A stretch of DNA of 64,000 nt from Rhabditophanes sp. KR3021 (GCA_963281155.1 CAUJLY010000004.1:3162001-3226000), one strand, 5' to 3'. Numbered from the stretch's first letter, positions 38,501 through 53,500 are shown. The notes: a model not told the origin generated them from the sequence alone. Translations and numbers: made by a program.

Positions 38501-41500
38501 AAGAAGGATTTGCGATGATCAGACACCTCTCCCAAATTAGAGCTAATCTTATTGACAGCTTCCCTTTACATTTCACATCAATGCAACCATCAGATATAGA
38601 GTGCTCGTACATTTTGGAAATTTTAGGTGACGTGTCTTTGTTATATATTTAATTTGATCATAATATACACGTAAATAGCCTGAGCTAACATTCCAATTTC
38701 AAAAGTATAAAGTTTCAATTAACTGTTGGTACACGGGCTTCTTAGATTTGAAACTAAATAAAACGACATATAAATAACTAGCGTTCAGCTAAACACAAAA
38801 TTAATAAAATAATAAACTGCTAATCTAGATCTTTATTTTCTTAGGACTCATTGGAATGGAAATGGATAAAAACGAGACTGTGTTTGTTCCATTCAGTTTA
38901 TCACCAAAGATATACATTACTGATTCTAGTGAGGATTCCGATGATCTGAATTATTATACGCCAAAAACTTCTGACAGGAAAACTGCTGAGATCTTTAATT
39001 TTGATGAAATGTCTCTATGCGAATCTGGTTCTCTTCACAATGAGCCTACTACAGATTCTCAAAAGAATACTCTTGATTCTAAAAATGTGATGCAAAAAGT
39101 TCAATTTGAGAAAGAATTGCCTAAACAAATTGAAAAAGATTTAACTCTACAAATTGAAAAAGATTTGCCTCCACAAATTAATGAAGACTTATCTGAACAA
39201 CCTAGCACAAATTTATCTCAACAAATTGGAAAAAAATCAACTTCTGATTTGCCAATTCAAAGATCGGTGAAAAAGGTTTTGAAAGACGACAGGAAAGTAA
39301 AGGTCGAACTAGAAGCATCATCGGTTGAATTAAAAGACAAAGTATCAAAAGTAAAATTAGAAGACAAAAAGTCAAATGTCAGTTTAAAAGATAAAAAATT
39401 AACTGTCAATTTAAAAGACACCAAATCAATTGTCAACTTAGAAGACCTTAAATCAAATGTTGATTCAAATGACAGGGCATCGCATACGCAATTGATTACT
39501 ACTACCTCAGTAATAGATGAAAAGCAAATTGAATGTAAACCAAAAGAAGATGTTGCCCAACTTGCAGAAAAGCTTGTCAAACCCAAAGAAGAATCTCCTG
39601 TATCTAGAGAAACAGCTGATAATTCTAATAAAGACGTAGAACAACCCATCAAGTCTAAAAATGATGTTCTTAATAAGAAGGAAGATCTTACTCAAAGAAA
39701 GTTAAATGCTAAAAAGCAGGTTAAAGAAACACTACCCATTTCTCAGGAAAAAACTAGCTCTTTACAAGATTCTAACACTGAACCTACTCTTATTATGTTT
39801 AGTAACTTGGAAAATGAGGAAATTAGCGCTGATGATTCAAAAGATCCAAATTTTGGTAAGGCTGCTATCCCTTATTTGAAAGACAACCTTGGGAATCCTG
39901 ATGAAAAGATCAGTATTGGGCAAGTTGGTAAAGAAATCATAAAACCAAAGAAAATTAGTGTAATCGACAGCAAATCAGCAAAAACTATTAAAGATAACGC
40001 TTTAATGGCTGAAGAAAAAGTTGCATCATCTAGCATAGAAGCTCCAATCAAGGTAACACTTGTGACATCTAAGGAGGAAATTCCAATTGACGCTGAAATT
40101 ACTCAATCAAAAGATAAACTAGGCAAAGATCTTTTATCAAAGACACCTCTTAGTAACGTTGAGCTTATTCAATCAAAGGAAAAAATAGACAATGATCTTT
40201 TATCAAAGATGCCTTCAATAATTGAGTCTGAGGTTAATGAAATGAAAGAAAAAGTTGACAAGAATCTTTTATCACAGACACCTTTAGTTGAATTTGTGAT
40301 TAAAGAATCAAACGAAAAAAATGAGAAAGACATTTTATCAATGACACCCTTAGTTGATTCGGAAATTATTCAATCAAACGAAGAACTCGGGAAAAGTGGT
40401 TTATCAAAAACTCTTTTAATTGACGCCAATATTGTCAAACCTCAAGTAGTAGAAGATATATTAGTTAATATTGCTGACGATGACGCGCAATCCAAGTGTA
40501 AATTTGACATTAGAAAAAGCCAAATAACTGTTTCAAATAAAGAAACCGCTGATGCCTCAAAACCTAGCTATAGTTCTAAAACTAAAAGGAAGACCAAACT
40601 TTCCAAAAAAGCTGTTGGAGAAACCGATGGATCAGATTCTGATTCCACAGATACTCTCAAAAAAGTTGTAGTCAAAAGAAAAATTTCACGTGGCTCAGAC
40701 AAAGATCGTCCCTCATATGTTAAATTAGACTCATTAGATATCGAAGATAAGAATAACTTCAAATATAAAGAAGATTTATCAGATGTCGTTGAATCTAGCA
40801 TCTTACCAACAATTGACACACATCAAACTGCTACAACTAAATCCATTGCTGAAAGAAATACAGATAAGCAAAGATCATTAATTAGTGGAGATTCAACTGA
40901 TATTACAACATGCAGTGATTTTGATTATTCAAAGAGTTCATCCGTTCCTGGAAATGAAAAGAAAGCTCTTAAAAAACTTAAGCAAAAAGAAGCTAAAGCA
41001 ATTCCAACCATTGAATTGAACAAAATTAAACAACAGGAATCGAAAGTTGATCTAAATGTCGCATTAAATAAACCTAGTGCTCATTATTCTGCTCATACAA
41101 GAAGAAATTCGTATATCTTTGAAAGATTTAACAGAACTTTAATGGCGGTTAGTGAAACTAATGCAGGTTTGGGTGTCCCATTCTTATTAACCAAAATGTC
41201 CGAAACAGAAGGTGTTGGTGTAATCATGTCTGAAAGAGTAACCGAAAAAGTTAAATACAATTTTGTCATTAAAAAATCAACAAGAAAAATTCCTCCTCCA
41301 GAACCGGAAGTGGAAAGCTTTTTGGATATTAAGTTGAAAAGAGCTCTTATGAATGAAAGAGGTGAATTTGGTTCAGATATGGAAGGTTTTAACTTGAAGC
41401 ATCACGAAAACTCAGAAAGTGAAGAATTTTACTCTCTATCGGGAAGTGGTAGTTTTAAGGACATTTTATCTAAATCCAGACCAGGATCTTCTCATTTGCC

Positions 41501-44500
41501 TAGCACTAATTTAGGCACTAAGCTTAGAAAGAATTCTAGCGACAGTAGTATTTCTGCTTCAGTTGACGTTGGAGGCAAAGCTGAAAACATTAAATTCGAT
41601 CTTAAACCTATTCAAGAAAAAGATTCAGATGGTCCAACAAAGACAGAGATCGATGTTAGCTTAAATAAGGCCAATCAGTTTGAAAAAATCAAACAATCCA
41701 TTGTTTCCAAATCAACAGACTGCAAACTAAGTCCTATTTCCGTTAATTCATTGACTAATGAAAAATCTGAAATAAATATTCAACTAAAAAGAAGCACTGA
41801 AAAACATGATAAAGAAATTGTTATTTCGGAAGACAATAAATTAAAATTGAAATCTAACATTTCTTTCAAGAATAATTTATTATCACACGGAGATGCACTG
41901 TTAGCTAAAGGAAACGAGGATAGCAGCGCAGGACTAAATTATGGTCAGTCCATGAATGATTCTGCATCGTTTTCATTAAAAATGGCTGCTCAAAAGCGTG
42001 CACAAAACAACAAAGATGAAACTGATAATGGCAATAATTTTGAAGATCTTTCAAAACCAACGAATGTTGAGAAGAAACAATCTATGCGCACCAAAAAAGT
42101 ACAACTTCCTTCCGATTTTGATGAGAATACCACAAGAGTCAGTTCAGATAATGATGACTTCGTTCATGTAGATAATAAGGAAAAAAGTGTTTCCTCAGAC
42201 GAGATTGACTTCGACAACAAATTATCTGTCGTGGTTCTAGATGAGTCAGGCAATGTTTCAGAACTCGATTCACAAAGCCTGAATGCGTCTGAAAGTTCAT
42301 CCAAAAAATTACGCCGTGTTCAAATTATGCAACCAGAAGATGACGATGGATTTATTCAAATTAGGCATCACCCAAAATCACAACTCGAATTACGGGAGGA
42401 ATGTGTTTCACCTAGTATTCTACTAGTCGACAAGGAACCTCAAGAAATTCCATTGGATCAAAGGGAAAGAGACTTAGCTCCGAATTTCGCAATTAAAACG
42501 AGAGAGCAAGTTTGCAATGTTGGAGATAATATAGTAATGAAGCAACGGCTGATGGCTCATCCAAAACCAAAAATTGCTATATTAGTTAATGATGTGCCCA
42601 TCGTGGAAAATGAAGACGTCAATATCATAATTGAGCAAGACAAGTTCCTATATTCCATTGTTGTGATTCTCGAAAATGTTCAACCATCTTTCGATGGAAA
42701 AATTGTTTTCAAAGCTATAAACCAATATGGTAGTGACGAAGGCATTATTCAATTAAGAGTAAATGAACCAAAGCCAAAACCTTCAACTAGTGATGGTAAA
42801 AAGGTATTCATTATGACTCCAAAAGTATCAGGGTTAAAAACGAAACAAGTGAAAGAAGGTGAACAAATGAAACTAGTTTATACAATCAAATCTTCAGAAA
42901 AACCAGAAGTCAGAATATTTAAGTCCAATGATGTTCTTGAAAACTATACGGTTTGCTTAGTTGATTGCTTGCATGATCTAATTGATATTAATTTTAGTTT
43001 GAAATCGCCACAAGAAATAAGGAATATGTTGTGTCCATTACATGTCCAAATATGTCGTTGTCCGATAGTGGTGATTATAAATGTGTTGTTTCATGTGGTG
43101 GACTTTCTAGTACGGCTACCACGGTTGTCTTTGTTAGTCCTCAGAAAGGTATATACGTTTTTCCTTTGTTCATTATTTAGAAACTTTATATCTGTCTGTT
43201 ACTTACTTAATTATAATTTTTCAGAAGTACAAAAAGAGGTTTCTAGTGCTGTTACTGAGCCTGCTGCTAAGGAGCAAGCAGAACCATCTACTCCTACTCT
43301 TGCCGACGCTGGAATTAAAAAGAAAAAGAATATTCCAAAGGCTTTGAAAATTCCAAAAGAAATAAACTCCCTCTATGGTGATCCTAGTACTCTGGTTTCA
43401 ACTCTGAATGTTGTAGCTGAAATTGAGCCCGACAACAGAGAAAAAGACACTTTGAAAACTATCAGTAGTCCTGGAGCGCCAATGTCAGCGTCTATAAGTG
43501 TCAAGAGTCCGGCAGCTATTAAGGCCGAAAAATCTATTGCCGATTTGAAGAAAGATCAAGACAGCAAGGACCAACAATTGAAAATTGATGAATCTATTCC
43601 AGACGTTGATAAAACTGAGAAAAAGAAGATGATTAAGAAAAAGATTGCAGATGAAGAAATCAAAAAATTAGATATATCAGTTGAACCTAAAACAATTGTT
43701 GAACCAAAATCAGTTGAATCCGCATCCGTTGTACCAATTGCATCAATCGAGCCAGAAATTAAGAAAAAGAAAGTTGACAAAAAAGTTGGTTTAAATGAAA
43801 TTGAACAATGTATTACTGATTTGAAGAGCGATGACGAAAGCAAGGTTGAAGAACCTAAAGTCGCTGATAAAACCGACAAAAAGAAAACTATTAAGAAAAA
43901 GATAGGTGATAAAGAAGAAATGGAATTATCTGTTAAATCAGTTGAATCTAAAGTAATTGATGATTCTAAATCAGTGGTTGAATCAAAATCAGTTCAACCC
44001 GAATCCATTGTCTCAGTTGAGACTAAAACAATAGAATCAGTCGAGCCAGAGATTAAGAAAAAGAAAATTGGCAAAAAGATTGGCTTAAAGGAAACTGATA
44101 AGGATACGTCTGACAAAGTTGCTGCCATAGAAAATAAAAATCTCGAAGACAAATCTGCCCTTAAAACCGAAGAAATTGAAGAAGTAATTTCCCAGGATGT
44201 AACTGCTAAAAAAGATATTGAGAAGGCTCAAGATAAGGTGATGAAAAAGAAGGTGTTGAAGAAAGATGCTAAGAAAGAAGAAGCAATTACTGCTGAGATT
44301 CTTACAAATATTGCTAGTGATGCAAAACCATTAGGAAAGGAAATTTCAGAAAAATCTAAGTTAGAAGACCAGGCCATAAAGGATGCTAATGAAAATGCTC
44401 TTAAATTAAGCAAAGCTGCTAAGGATTCGGATGAAAAAGAAACCAAATTAGCTCAAGAAAAATCTAAATTAGAGATTCAAACTAAAAAAGATGCTGATGA

Positions 44501-47500
44501 TAAGGCAGATAAATTAGCTCTAGAAAAGTCTAAGGTAGAAGCTCAAGCCAAAAAGGATGCTGATGCCCTTAAATTAGCTCAAGAAAAGTCTAAGATCGAA
44601 GCTCAAGCCAAAAAGGATGCTGATGCCCTTAAATTAGCTCAAGAAAAGTCTAAGATCGAAGCTCAAGCCAAAAAGGATGCTGATGCCCTTAAATTAGCTC
44701 AAGAAAAGTCTAAGGTAGAAGCTCAAGCCAAAAAGGATGCTGATGCCCTTAAATTAGCTCAAGAAAAGTCTAAGATCGAAGCTCAAGTCAAAAAGGATGC
44801 TGATGCTCTTAAATCAGCTCAAGAAAAAACTAAGTTAGAAGCTGAGTCTAAAAAGGATGCCGAGGCAGTAAAACTAACTCAAGAAAAATTGAAGCTCGAA
44901 GCCCAGGCTAAGAAAGAAGCTGATGAAAAAGCTGCCAAATTAGCACAGGAAAAAACTAAGCTAGAAGCTAAGACCGCGCAAGAAAAAGCAGACAAATTAG
45001 CTCAAGAAAAATTAAAGCTAGAAACTAAAGTTAAAAAGGATGCTGATGATAAGGCAGCTAAATTAGTTCAAGAAAAGTTGAATCTTGAAGCTAAAGCCAA
45101 AAAGGAAGCTGATGAAAAGGCAGAAAAATTGAAGCTAGAAACTAAAGTTAAAAAGGATGCTGATGAAAAAGCTGCTAAATTAGTTCAAGAAAAATTGAAT
45201 CTCGAAGCTAAAGCCAAAAAGGAAGCTGATGATAAGGCTGCCAAAAAGGATGCTGAGGAAAAAGCTGCCAAATTAGCACAGGAAAAAACTAAGCTAGAAG
45301 CTAAGATCGCGCAAGAAAAACAAGACAAATTAGCTCAGGAAAAATTGAAGATTGAAGCTAAAGCTAAAAAGGAAGCTGATGAAAAAGCAGAAAAATTAAA
45401 GCTAGAAGCTAAAGCTAAAAAGGATGCGGATGATAAGACAGCTAAATCAGTTCAGGAAAAAACTAAGCTAGAAGCTAAAGCCAAAAAAGAAGATGATGAA
45501 AAAGCTGCCAAATTAGCTCAGGAAAAATTGAAGCTTGAAGCTAAAGCCAAAAAGGATGCAGATGATAAAGCAGCTAAATTAGCTCAAGAAAAAACTAAAC
45601 TAGAAGCTAAGACCGCGCAAGAAAAACAAGACAAATTAGCTCAGGAAAAATTGAAGCTTGAAGCTAAAGCCAAAAAAGAAGATGATGAAAAGGCTGCCAA
45701 ATTAGCACAGGAAAAATTGAATCTCGAAGCTAAAGCCAAAAAGGAAGCTGATGAAAAGGCTGCCAAATTAGCTCAAGAAAAATTGAATCTCGAAGCTAAG
45801 ACCGCAAAAGATGCACAAGAAAAAGCAGATAAATTAGCACAGGAAAAATTGAATCTTGAAGCTAAAGCCAAAAAGGATGCTGATGATAAAGCAGCTAAAT
45901 TAGCTCAAGAAAAAACTAAGCTTGAAGCCCAGGCTACGAAAGAAGCTGATGATAAAGCTGCTAAATTAGTTCAAGAAAAATTAAGTCTTGAAGCTAAAGC
46001 CAAAAAGGATACGGATGATAAGACTGCCAAAAAGGATACGGATGATAAGACTGCCAAAAAGGATGCTGATGAAAAAGCTGCCAAATTAGCTCAAGAAAAA
46101 TTAAGTCTTGAAGCTAAAGCCAAAAAAGAAGCTGATGAAAAAGCTGCTAAATTAGTTCAAGAAAAGTTGAATCTTGAAGCTAAAGCCAAAAAGGAAGCTG
46201 ATGAAAAGGCAGAAAAATTGAAGCTTGAAGCTAAAGCCAAAAAGGATGCGGATGATAAGGCAGAAAAATTAGCTCAAGAAAAATTGAAGCTTGAAGCTAA
46301 AGCCAAAAAGGATGCTGATGATAAGGCTGCCAAAAAGGATGCGGATGAAAAGGCTGCCAAATTGGCACAGGAAAAATTGAATCTTGAAGCTAAGACCGCA
46401 AAAGATGCACAAGAAAAAGCAGACAAATTGGCTCAAGAAGAATCTAAGTCAAATATAGAAGCGGATAAAAAAGTCCAATTAGATGATCTATCTAAAACTA
46501 CTTTAGTTGACGAAGCCGTTGTTCAAAAACCTAAGAAAAAGGTCGTTAAAAAAGTCGGTGCTAAAGATGCATCCCAAAAGGAAGATTCTAAAGGCAAAGT
46601 ATCTGAAGAAGAAGCCGGTCCAAAATTATCGGTTCTTGAAACTAAGTCCAATATTAACATTGAGCTTGGATCTGATGGAAAAATTAGTTCCAAATTATCA
46701 ACTGGACGTGGACGCTCAGCTAAATGGTTCAAAGGCGGGAAAGAAGTGCCCAAGGAAAATTATGTTCTTTTGGATAATGAGTGTATTCTGACAATAGCTA
46801 AATGCTCTTCAAATGATTCCGGAGAATATAAATGTGTATGGAGTGATGGCAAAGATAAGGTAGAACAGAAATTCAACTTTGAAATTACTTCCAAACCAAC
46901 ATTGGCATTGAAAACTGATTTAGTTTGCTCTAAATTAGGAGAAGAAATAAAATTGGCCATCGAATCTACAGGTTTACCGAAACCAAAAATTTCTATTGTT
47001 CATAATGGAGTAGAGTTAAATTCTGGAATCAAGACAACCACTACAAAGGATAATGTCGATGAATCAGTTTTACTTATCAAAAAAAGTGTACGTGAATCAG
47101 CTGGAGAATATATCATTACAGTTTCTAACAAACTGGCAACTGTAACTGAAAAGATAACTGTCGAGTTGAAGTGTCAGCCAACAGCCCCCGTCGGACCCAT
47201 CGTCATAAAACAACTTTCTGATGAAAATTGTGTTCTTGAATGGGGAATTCCTGTTGATCAAGGCGCTTCATCCATCAACTCATACACTGTTGAAATGCAA
47301 GAAGACGGTTTGAATAGTTGGAAGATGTTAGAAAAATCTCCAATTAATTCAGTTAAAACTGACAAGCTTAGACCCTTAAAACATTACAAGTTCAGGGTAT
47401 CTGCGTGTAATGACATTGGTTCTAGTGACTTTTTGGAAAGCGATACTGAATTCAGTTTAGAGGAGCAAATTAGAAAGCCCAAAAAGACTGCTAAAAATGA

Positions 47501-50500
47501 TCTTATCAAAACAGAAGATATCCCTAAAGCAGACGGTACTCCAAAAGCGGACGATATTTCAGAAACAACCGATACTGCTTCATCTGATAAAAATGAGCTT
47601 GTAGTTGACAAGCCAAAGAAAAAGACTACCAAAAAAATAGTTAAGAAGGTTGAAAAACTAGCTGAAGTTAAACCTCTATTGGAAGAAGGCACTCAAGTTA
47701 ATTCGGATGCCCAAGTCAAACCGGATTCTCAAATTAAATCAGAATCTGAAATCAAGGCAGAAGTTATGCCTGAGTCCGATGTCTCTCAACAATTTATTCT
47801 CAAACTAGAAAAACAAGACGCTGTGGATGAAGATGTTGTTGGAAAAATCATTTTGAAAGCGAAAGAAGACGAGAAGACTATGATTTACTCAGATATCGAA
47901 GAAGAAGAAGAATCAAAACAAGTTGAATCTGATCAAATTGTCGAGTCATTTAAACCACACGTTTCATCTGTCAGTGGTTCAGACAGAGAGCCTGCCGTAT
48001 ATCAAAGCACTTATCAAAGAAGAGCTGTCAGGCGAGGAATTGCTTCTAAGCCTTCGACTGTCTTATATGGTTTCAGAGGAGACAGCTTCATCATTGAATG
48101 TGAATTATGGCACGAAGATGACGTTGTTGAATGGAAAATTAATGGAGAAGACTCTTCAACTGATTCAAGAATATCAATCGAAAATGAAAGTTACTTCTCA
48201 AGGTGCATTATCAATGATGTCTTGCCAAACGATTCAAACATGATTATCTCCTACTCTTGTGAAGATGATGAAGGTGAAACTAAATTAAAGATTGACGACG
48301 TTGCCGTTGACTTTATTGCACGACTTGAAAGAAAGGAAATTGTTAATTGCGACGAATCTATCGAATTAACAGTCATCTTAACATACATGACAGAAGATGT
48401 AAAATGGCTTTGTAATGGAGTTGAGTTGGAAAACAATGGCAAATATGAAATATCTAACGATGGACCAACTTATAAGTTAAAAATTAACAAAGCTGATTAT
48501 GACGATGCGGGAACAATTGATTTCCATGGTGATTCAATTAGTACATCCACGATTCTCGAAGTTCACGGAAAACCAATCATCACTACTAAGTTAGATAACC
48601 AGGTTGAAATTACAGGTGAAAATGATGACAAGATTATTCACACGTGGGAAATTACTAGCAATCCAGTAAGTTTATAATACTCTGTACTCTTTGCATTAAT
48701 TTATAGGAACCTGAATGTGAATTATTCTTTAATGATGAGAAGATACTTGGAGACCTGAGAACGAAGATCGAGGTTGACGGAAACATGGTGAGATTAACCA
48801 AAAGAGGTGTTTCGCGAAAGGACAATGGCCACTATCGTATTGAAGTTAGCAATGAATATGGTTCTGATCAAGATGAATTCGACATGAAAATTAGTGACGT
48901 TCCGCTTATGCCATCCTCATTGAATTTAATTGAAAGCTCATTTGATAGTCTAATTGTATCTTGGACTGCCCCATCGGATGAAGGTGGCGCTCCGATTACT
49001 GGATATATTGTGGAGATGAAGGAGGTTGGAAGAAGAGTTTTCAAGAAAGTTGGGCAAGTTAGTGCAAATAAAAACGAATTTGAAATTAATGATCTTGACA
49101 TGGAAACCGAATACTTGATTAGGTAAGTTTATAACCAGAGTTCATCAAATGATTATATTTTCAGAGCTGCTTGTATTAATAAATTTGGTGTTGGCGAGTA
49201 TATTGAACCAATTAAGGGAACAACAGGATCACCTTATCAAGCTCCAAAAATTAGTTCCCCACCAACAATTTCTAATGTTATTGAAAATTGCTGTGATCTG
49301 AATTGGGATGAATGTACAGACGATGGACAGGTTCGTTTTTAATTAATATACAAATACTTAAATACAATTGCATTCCAAAGATATTTTGGCGTAATGAAAA
49401 CATCCTTCCTTGATTTAAATGAGATTTCCAGAGTGATTTTATTATATTTACTATTCACCAAATATTACCTTAACCTTTATCTGATTTATAATTTTATTAT
49501 AGAGTGAAATTTTCTGTTACGATGTCTATGCCCGTGAAAATGGAAATCAGTGGGTTAAAGTTAATGTTGAGCCTGTATTTGGTACTCATTTCAATGTTCA
49601 AAATCTTAAATATTCAAATGATGGTATGTTAATTTCTGATTTAAATTTTTTCTTCTTTCTTTTAAAAAGTTAAATATGTTCCGGGAAAATTAGTGATGAT
49701 CTTCCTATTCGTCAAAGCGTCATTATTTAAATTATTAAAAAGATAATACATAATAAACAAAAAATATTTATTTTAAACTAGCAAAGGTTAAAATATCTTA
49801 CATTAATAAGGACGGTCGGATTCATTGCGTTTTAACTTAAAAGAAACATATAGCATCATGTATTACTCGTAAAACACGTTCGCGCTCCCATTGATGTTTC
49901 TTATAGAAATAGACGGTATTTGGTTTTTCTGGATATTTTGTATATTATTAAAAATTTTGCTTTGAATTAAAGTATTTTTTAACAGAATATGCTATTTCGT
50001 AATTTGTCATTTCAACGACAACCATATGCGCAGATCCAGTGCTTATTACTTCGTGAATATCAATTAGATCTTTTATTACATCATTTGATAAAAGATTAGG
50101 TGTCCACCATTTAATTTTCACTTTACATGAATTCAACACTCTTGCAGTTTTACCTCATGAATACTAAACATTTTACGGTCTACAATCTCATTTATTAGGC
50201 AATATACCGTGCGACTTACTTTGCCATTATCATTTGATAATGATACTAAGTATTCATTAGCCTTTTTTAAATATGATGGAATTAATCTGGTGCCTTCACA
50301 AATGTTGGTAAGGTTTAAATTTTTCATCGCTCTTCCTTCTAACTCTACGGCATCTAGTATTGGTTCCATATTCTTTCTCACTAAGATATTGTCAGCATTA
50401 GTTGTCGTCTCTATTTTAGCCCATCAAGACATAGTTTTTCAAACACATCTTTGTCATCTATAACAACAGTCTCAAGCTATTTGGCAATTCTTGGTTAATA

Positions 50501-53500
50501 TCCACTGCATTAAATTGATGTACAGACAAAATGTCAAATTTTACACCCAAACTTTTAATTGTGGCTTACAGTTTAGTGGATTCCTAGAAACAATAACTAA
50601 ATATAGTGTATAATTATTTTGGTCTTACCTCACGCAGATCATCAAATTCGATTATTTTAGTTGGGGTTCCTCCTTTTTGGTAATTCTTTATTTTCATTTG
50701 TGTAGACTGACTCCATATTGTATTTGTACGATGCAATACTTAAACAATTGAAGAATAATATTTAGAATAACTATATCGTTGTTACTAAATCCTGAAATAT
50801 ATGACAAAATAAAAATAGAGATTTTTTAAGTTTATGCTCAGAGAGGTCCAAAAAACATGTTAAAAAAATTGATTTGAACAGTTTTGACCAAAAAATATTC
50901 TTTTGTAAAATGTTTATAAGTGTCAAAAATAGGTCTTGGCCGAGTCAAAATCAATTAAATTAGGTAGAACAAGCTCACTAACATTGTGAAAGTGTCCATA
51001 ACCTCGAGACCAAAAATGTAACTTTTTATTTGTCTAGAAAAGTATAGTTATTGTTAAAATTTTTTATAAAAAGCGTTAAGTCAAAGAAAAATATTAATCC
51101 CAAACTTTAAAATAATATGAAAATACAGGGGAACCACACTCCCTTCCGTACTAGTTTATTATAAATAAAAATACATGAAACGATTAATCATATCAAACAT
51201 TTTTCCAGTTGTTGACGTGACATATGACTTCAAGGTGGAAGCTGTCAACTCTGCTAACTTAGTTTCTAATTCGAATCAAGCCTCAGAAACATTGGCTATG
51301 ATGAAGAAATTAGTCAAACCAAGAGCCCTGAATGCTCCAAAAATAACAATTACATCTGTTGATTCAGTTACTGTCGATTGGGCATGTTTGGATGAAGCTG
51401 ATGTGGCCACTTCTTACACTGTATTCTATAAGAATGAAAATAGTACTGTCTGGAATTCAATTGATACTCCATCTCCACCACTGGTGATCGATGGCCTAAA
51501 GGAGGGAATTTCGTATGTATTCAAAGTATTACCGAAGAATCAAGGTCTTGATGGAGAATGTTCCGAAGAATCTGTCCCAATCCAAATGTTGGCAAATGAA
51601 AAGCCGTTCATAACTAAACAATTGCGAAATGTATCAATCTCTAAGAAGAGAGATTTGCATCTGGAAGTCCATGCAATGTCGAATCCCTCCCCACATTATA
51701 TTTGGATGTTTAATGATGAGGAGATTATTCCAAGTGAAGATAATAAATTCATTATCGAAACAGAAGGATTCTCTTCAATCTTGACAGTCAAAAAGGTTGA
51801 CAATTCAGACCAAGGAACATATGCATGCAAAAGTTTAAATGTGCACGGAGAAGACACTAGTTCATGTGCTGTTACAATTGCCGATGTCAAAGCCCACTTT
51901 GTTTCTTCATTCCCAGAATTCCAAGAAGTTGAGGAAGGATCAACATTTGAATTAGTTTGTGAACTTTCTGACGAGGATGCTCAAGTAGTTTGGAATAAAA
52001 ATGGAAAAGCCATTACTAGTTCTGCTAAATTCGAAACTATCGTCGATGGTCCCATTAGGAAGTTAAAAATTTCAAACGCCAGTTTGCTAGATGCTTGTGA
52101 TTATTCATGTGTTACATCTGACGGAAGACGTGTGGTTGGAGAAGTAGAAGTTAAGGAAACTACTCCCCATATTGAAATCGGTCCACAAGACCAGACAATT
52201 ACCAACTTTGGGGAAAGAGTCATCCTTTCATGCCAAACTAACACACCCGTAAGTTTCATTAAATGACATTAAATATTTTAATCCTTACAAATTAAAACCT
52301 TGCGTAACTAATTACTCATTTTTTAGGCAAGAGTTGTCAAATGGTACAAAAATGGTCTAGAAATTTGGCCTCAAACTGGAAAATTCTTCATGAATAAGGA
52401 GGGAAATCTCTGTTATCTTGAGATTCAAGATTTCCAAGAAAGAGATATTGGAAGTAAGTGCTTTTAGGTTAAACTTTGTAGATCCCAGAGGGACTTAATT
52501 ATAATGATAAGAGCCATAAACTAAAAAGGATTAGCTGACAATATAGGATGGTTCATTCATATCTGGCAAGCTTTTTTACCATGAGAGTAGTGGTTGGTGC
52601 ACTTTTAAAAAAGAATTCACTTGATATTTAACTTAAATTCGAAATATAACTAATTTGCTAATAAACTATTTAAGGTTACACAGTTGCGTTGGGTTCAGGA
52701 GATACTTCGGCCCCAGCTCACTTAGATTTGTCAGTTTCGCCAGAAATTAAGATTATTAACTATAATGGTGATCAAGAATTACATGTAGGCAGAGATCTTT
52801 TTGTTCAAATTGAAGTATATGGCTATCCTAAACCAACTCTTGAGGTACAATTGAACAATGAATCCTTCAGAAGTATTGGTGGAACTATTCAAGAATACGA
52901 CAATGAAGCCACAATCAAAATCAAATCACTCACATGCCAACATAGAGGTAGGTTTGAATTCGTTGAACACGTTTAACTCACTATTTAGGCACGCTTAAAT
53001 TAATCGCCACTAACTCTGCTGGTATAGAAGAAAAGGGATCTCTATTAACTATTATTGATGTTCCATCGGCTCCATTGAATTTGAGAGTTTCAGATGTTAA
53101 ATGTAATAGTTGTAGACTGACCTGGAAGAATAGTACAGACAATGGTGGATCTCAAATAGAGTACTTACTCATTGAAAGAAGAACAGCCGAAAATCATAGG
53201 TGGAGATTAATTGAGAAGATTAAACCATTTAAAGAAGAATACATTGCTGATTTATTATGTCCAGATGAGTTTTTCGCGTTTAGAATTGTTAGCCATAATG
53301 CAGTTGGACGGTCAGAACCTTCAAATATCGTTGATTGTATTACGCCTGATGAAGATGATGATGAATCTTCATCTATGATTGATTCAGTTAATACAGACGC
53401 TGATCTATTGGCACCTGGTAAGCCTGAATTAGAATCAAATGGTTTCTTTGCGGAGGTTTCATGGAACCCAGTTTTTGAAGCCGAAGAATATATCGTGGAG

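Noticed and set aside
42951..43230. Hydrophobic membrane-like segment in the middle of titin
   Set aside because: It arises from translating two introns and the wrong frame; splicing gives an ordinary Ig domain.
44530..44820. CRISPR-like array of 60-bp repeats
   Set aside because: Repeats are contiguous without spacers, in frame, and in a eukaryotic coding exon.
49948..50697. Transposon insertion in intron 17
   Set aside because: No terminal inverted repeats, target duplication or transposase/reverse-transcriptase motifs seen; the spliced structure argues for a dead cellular gene.
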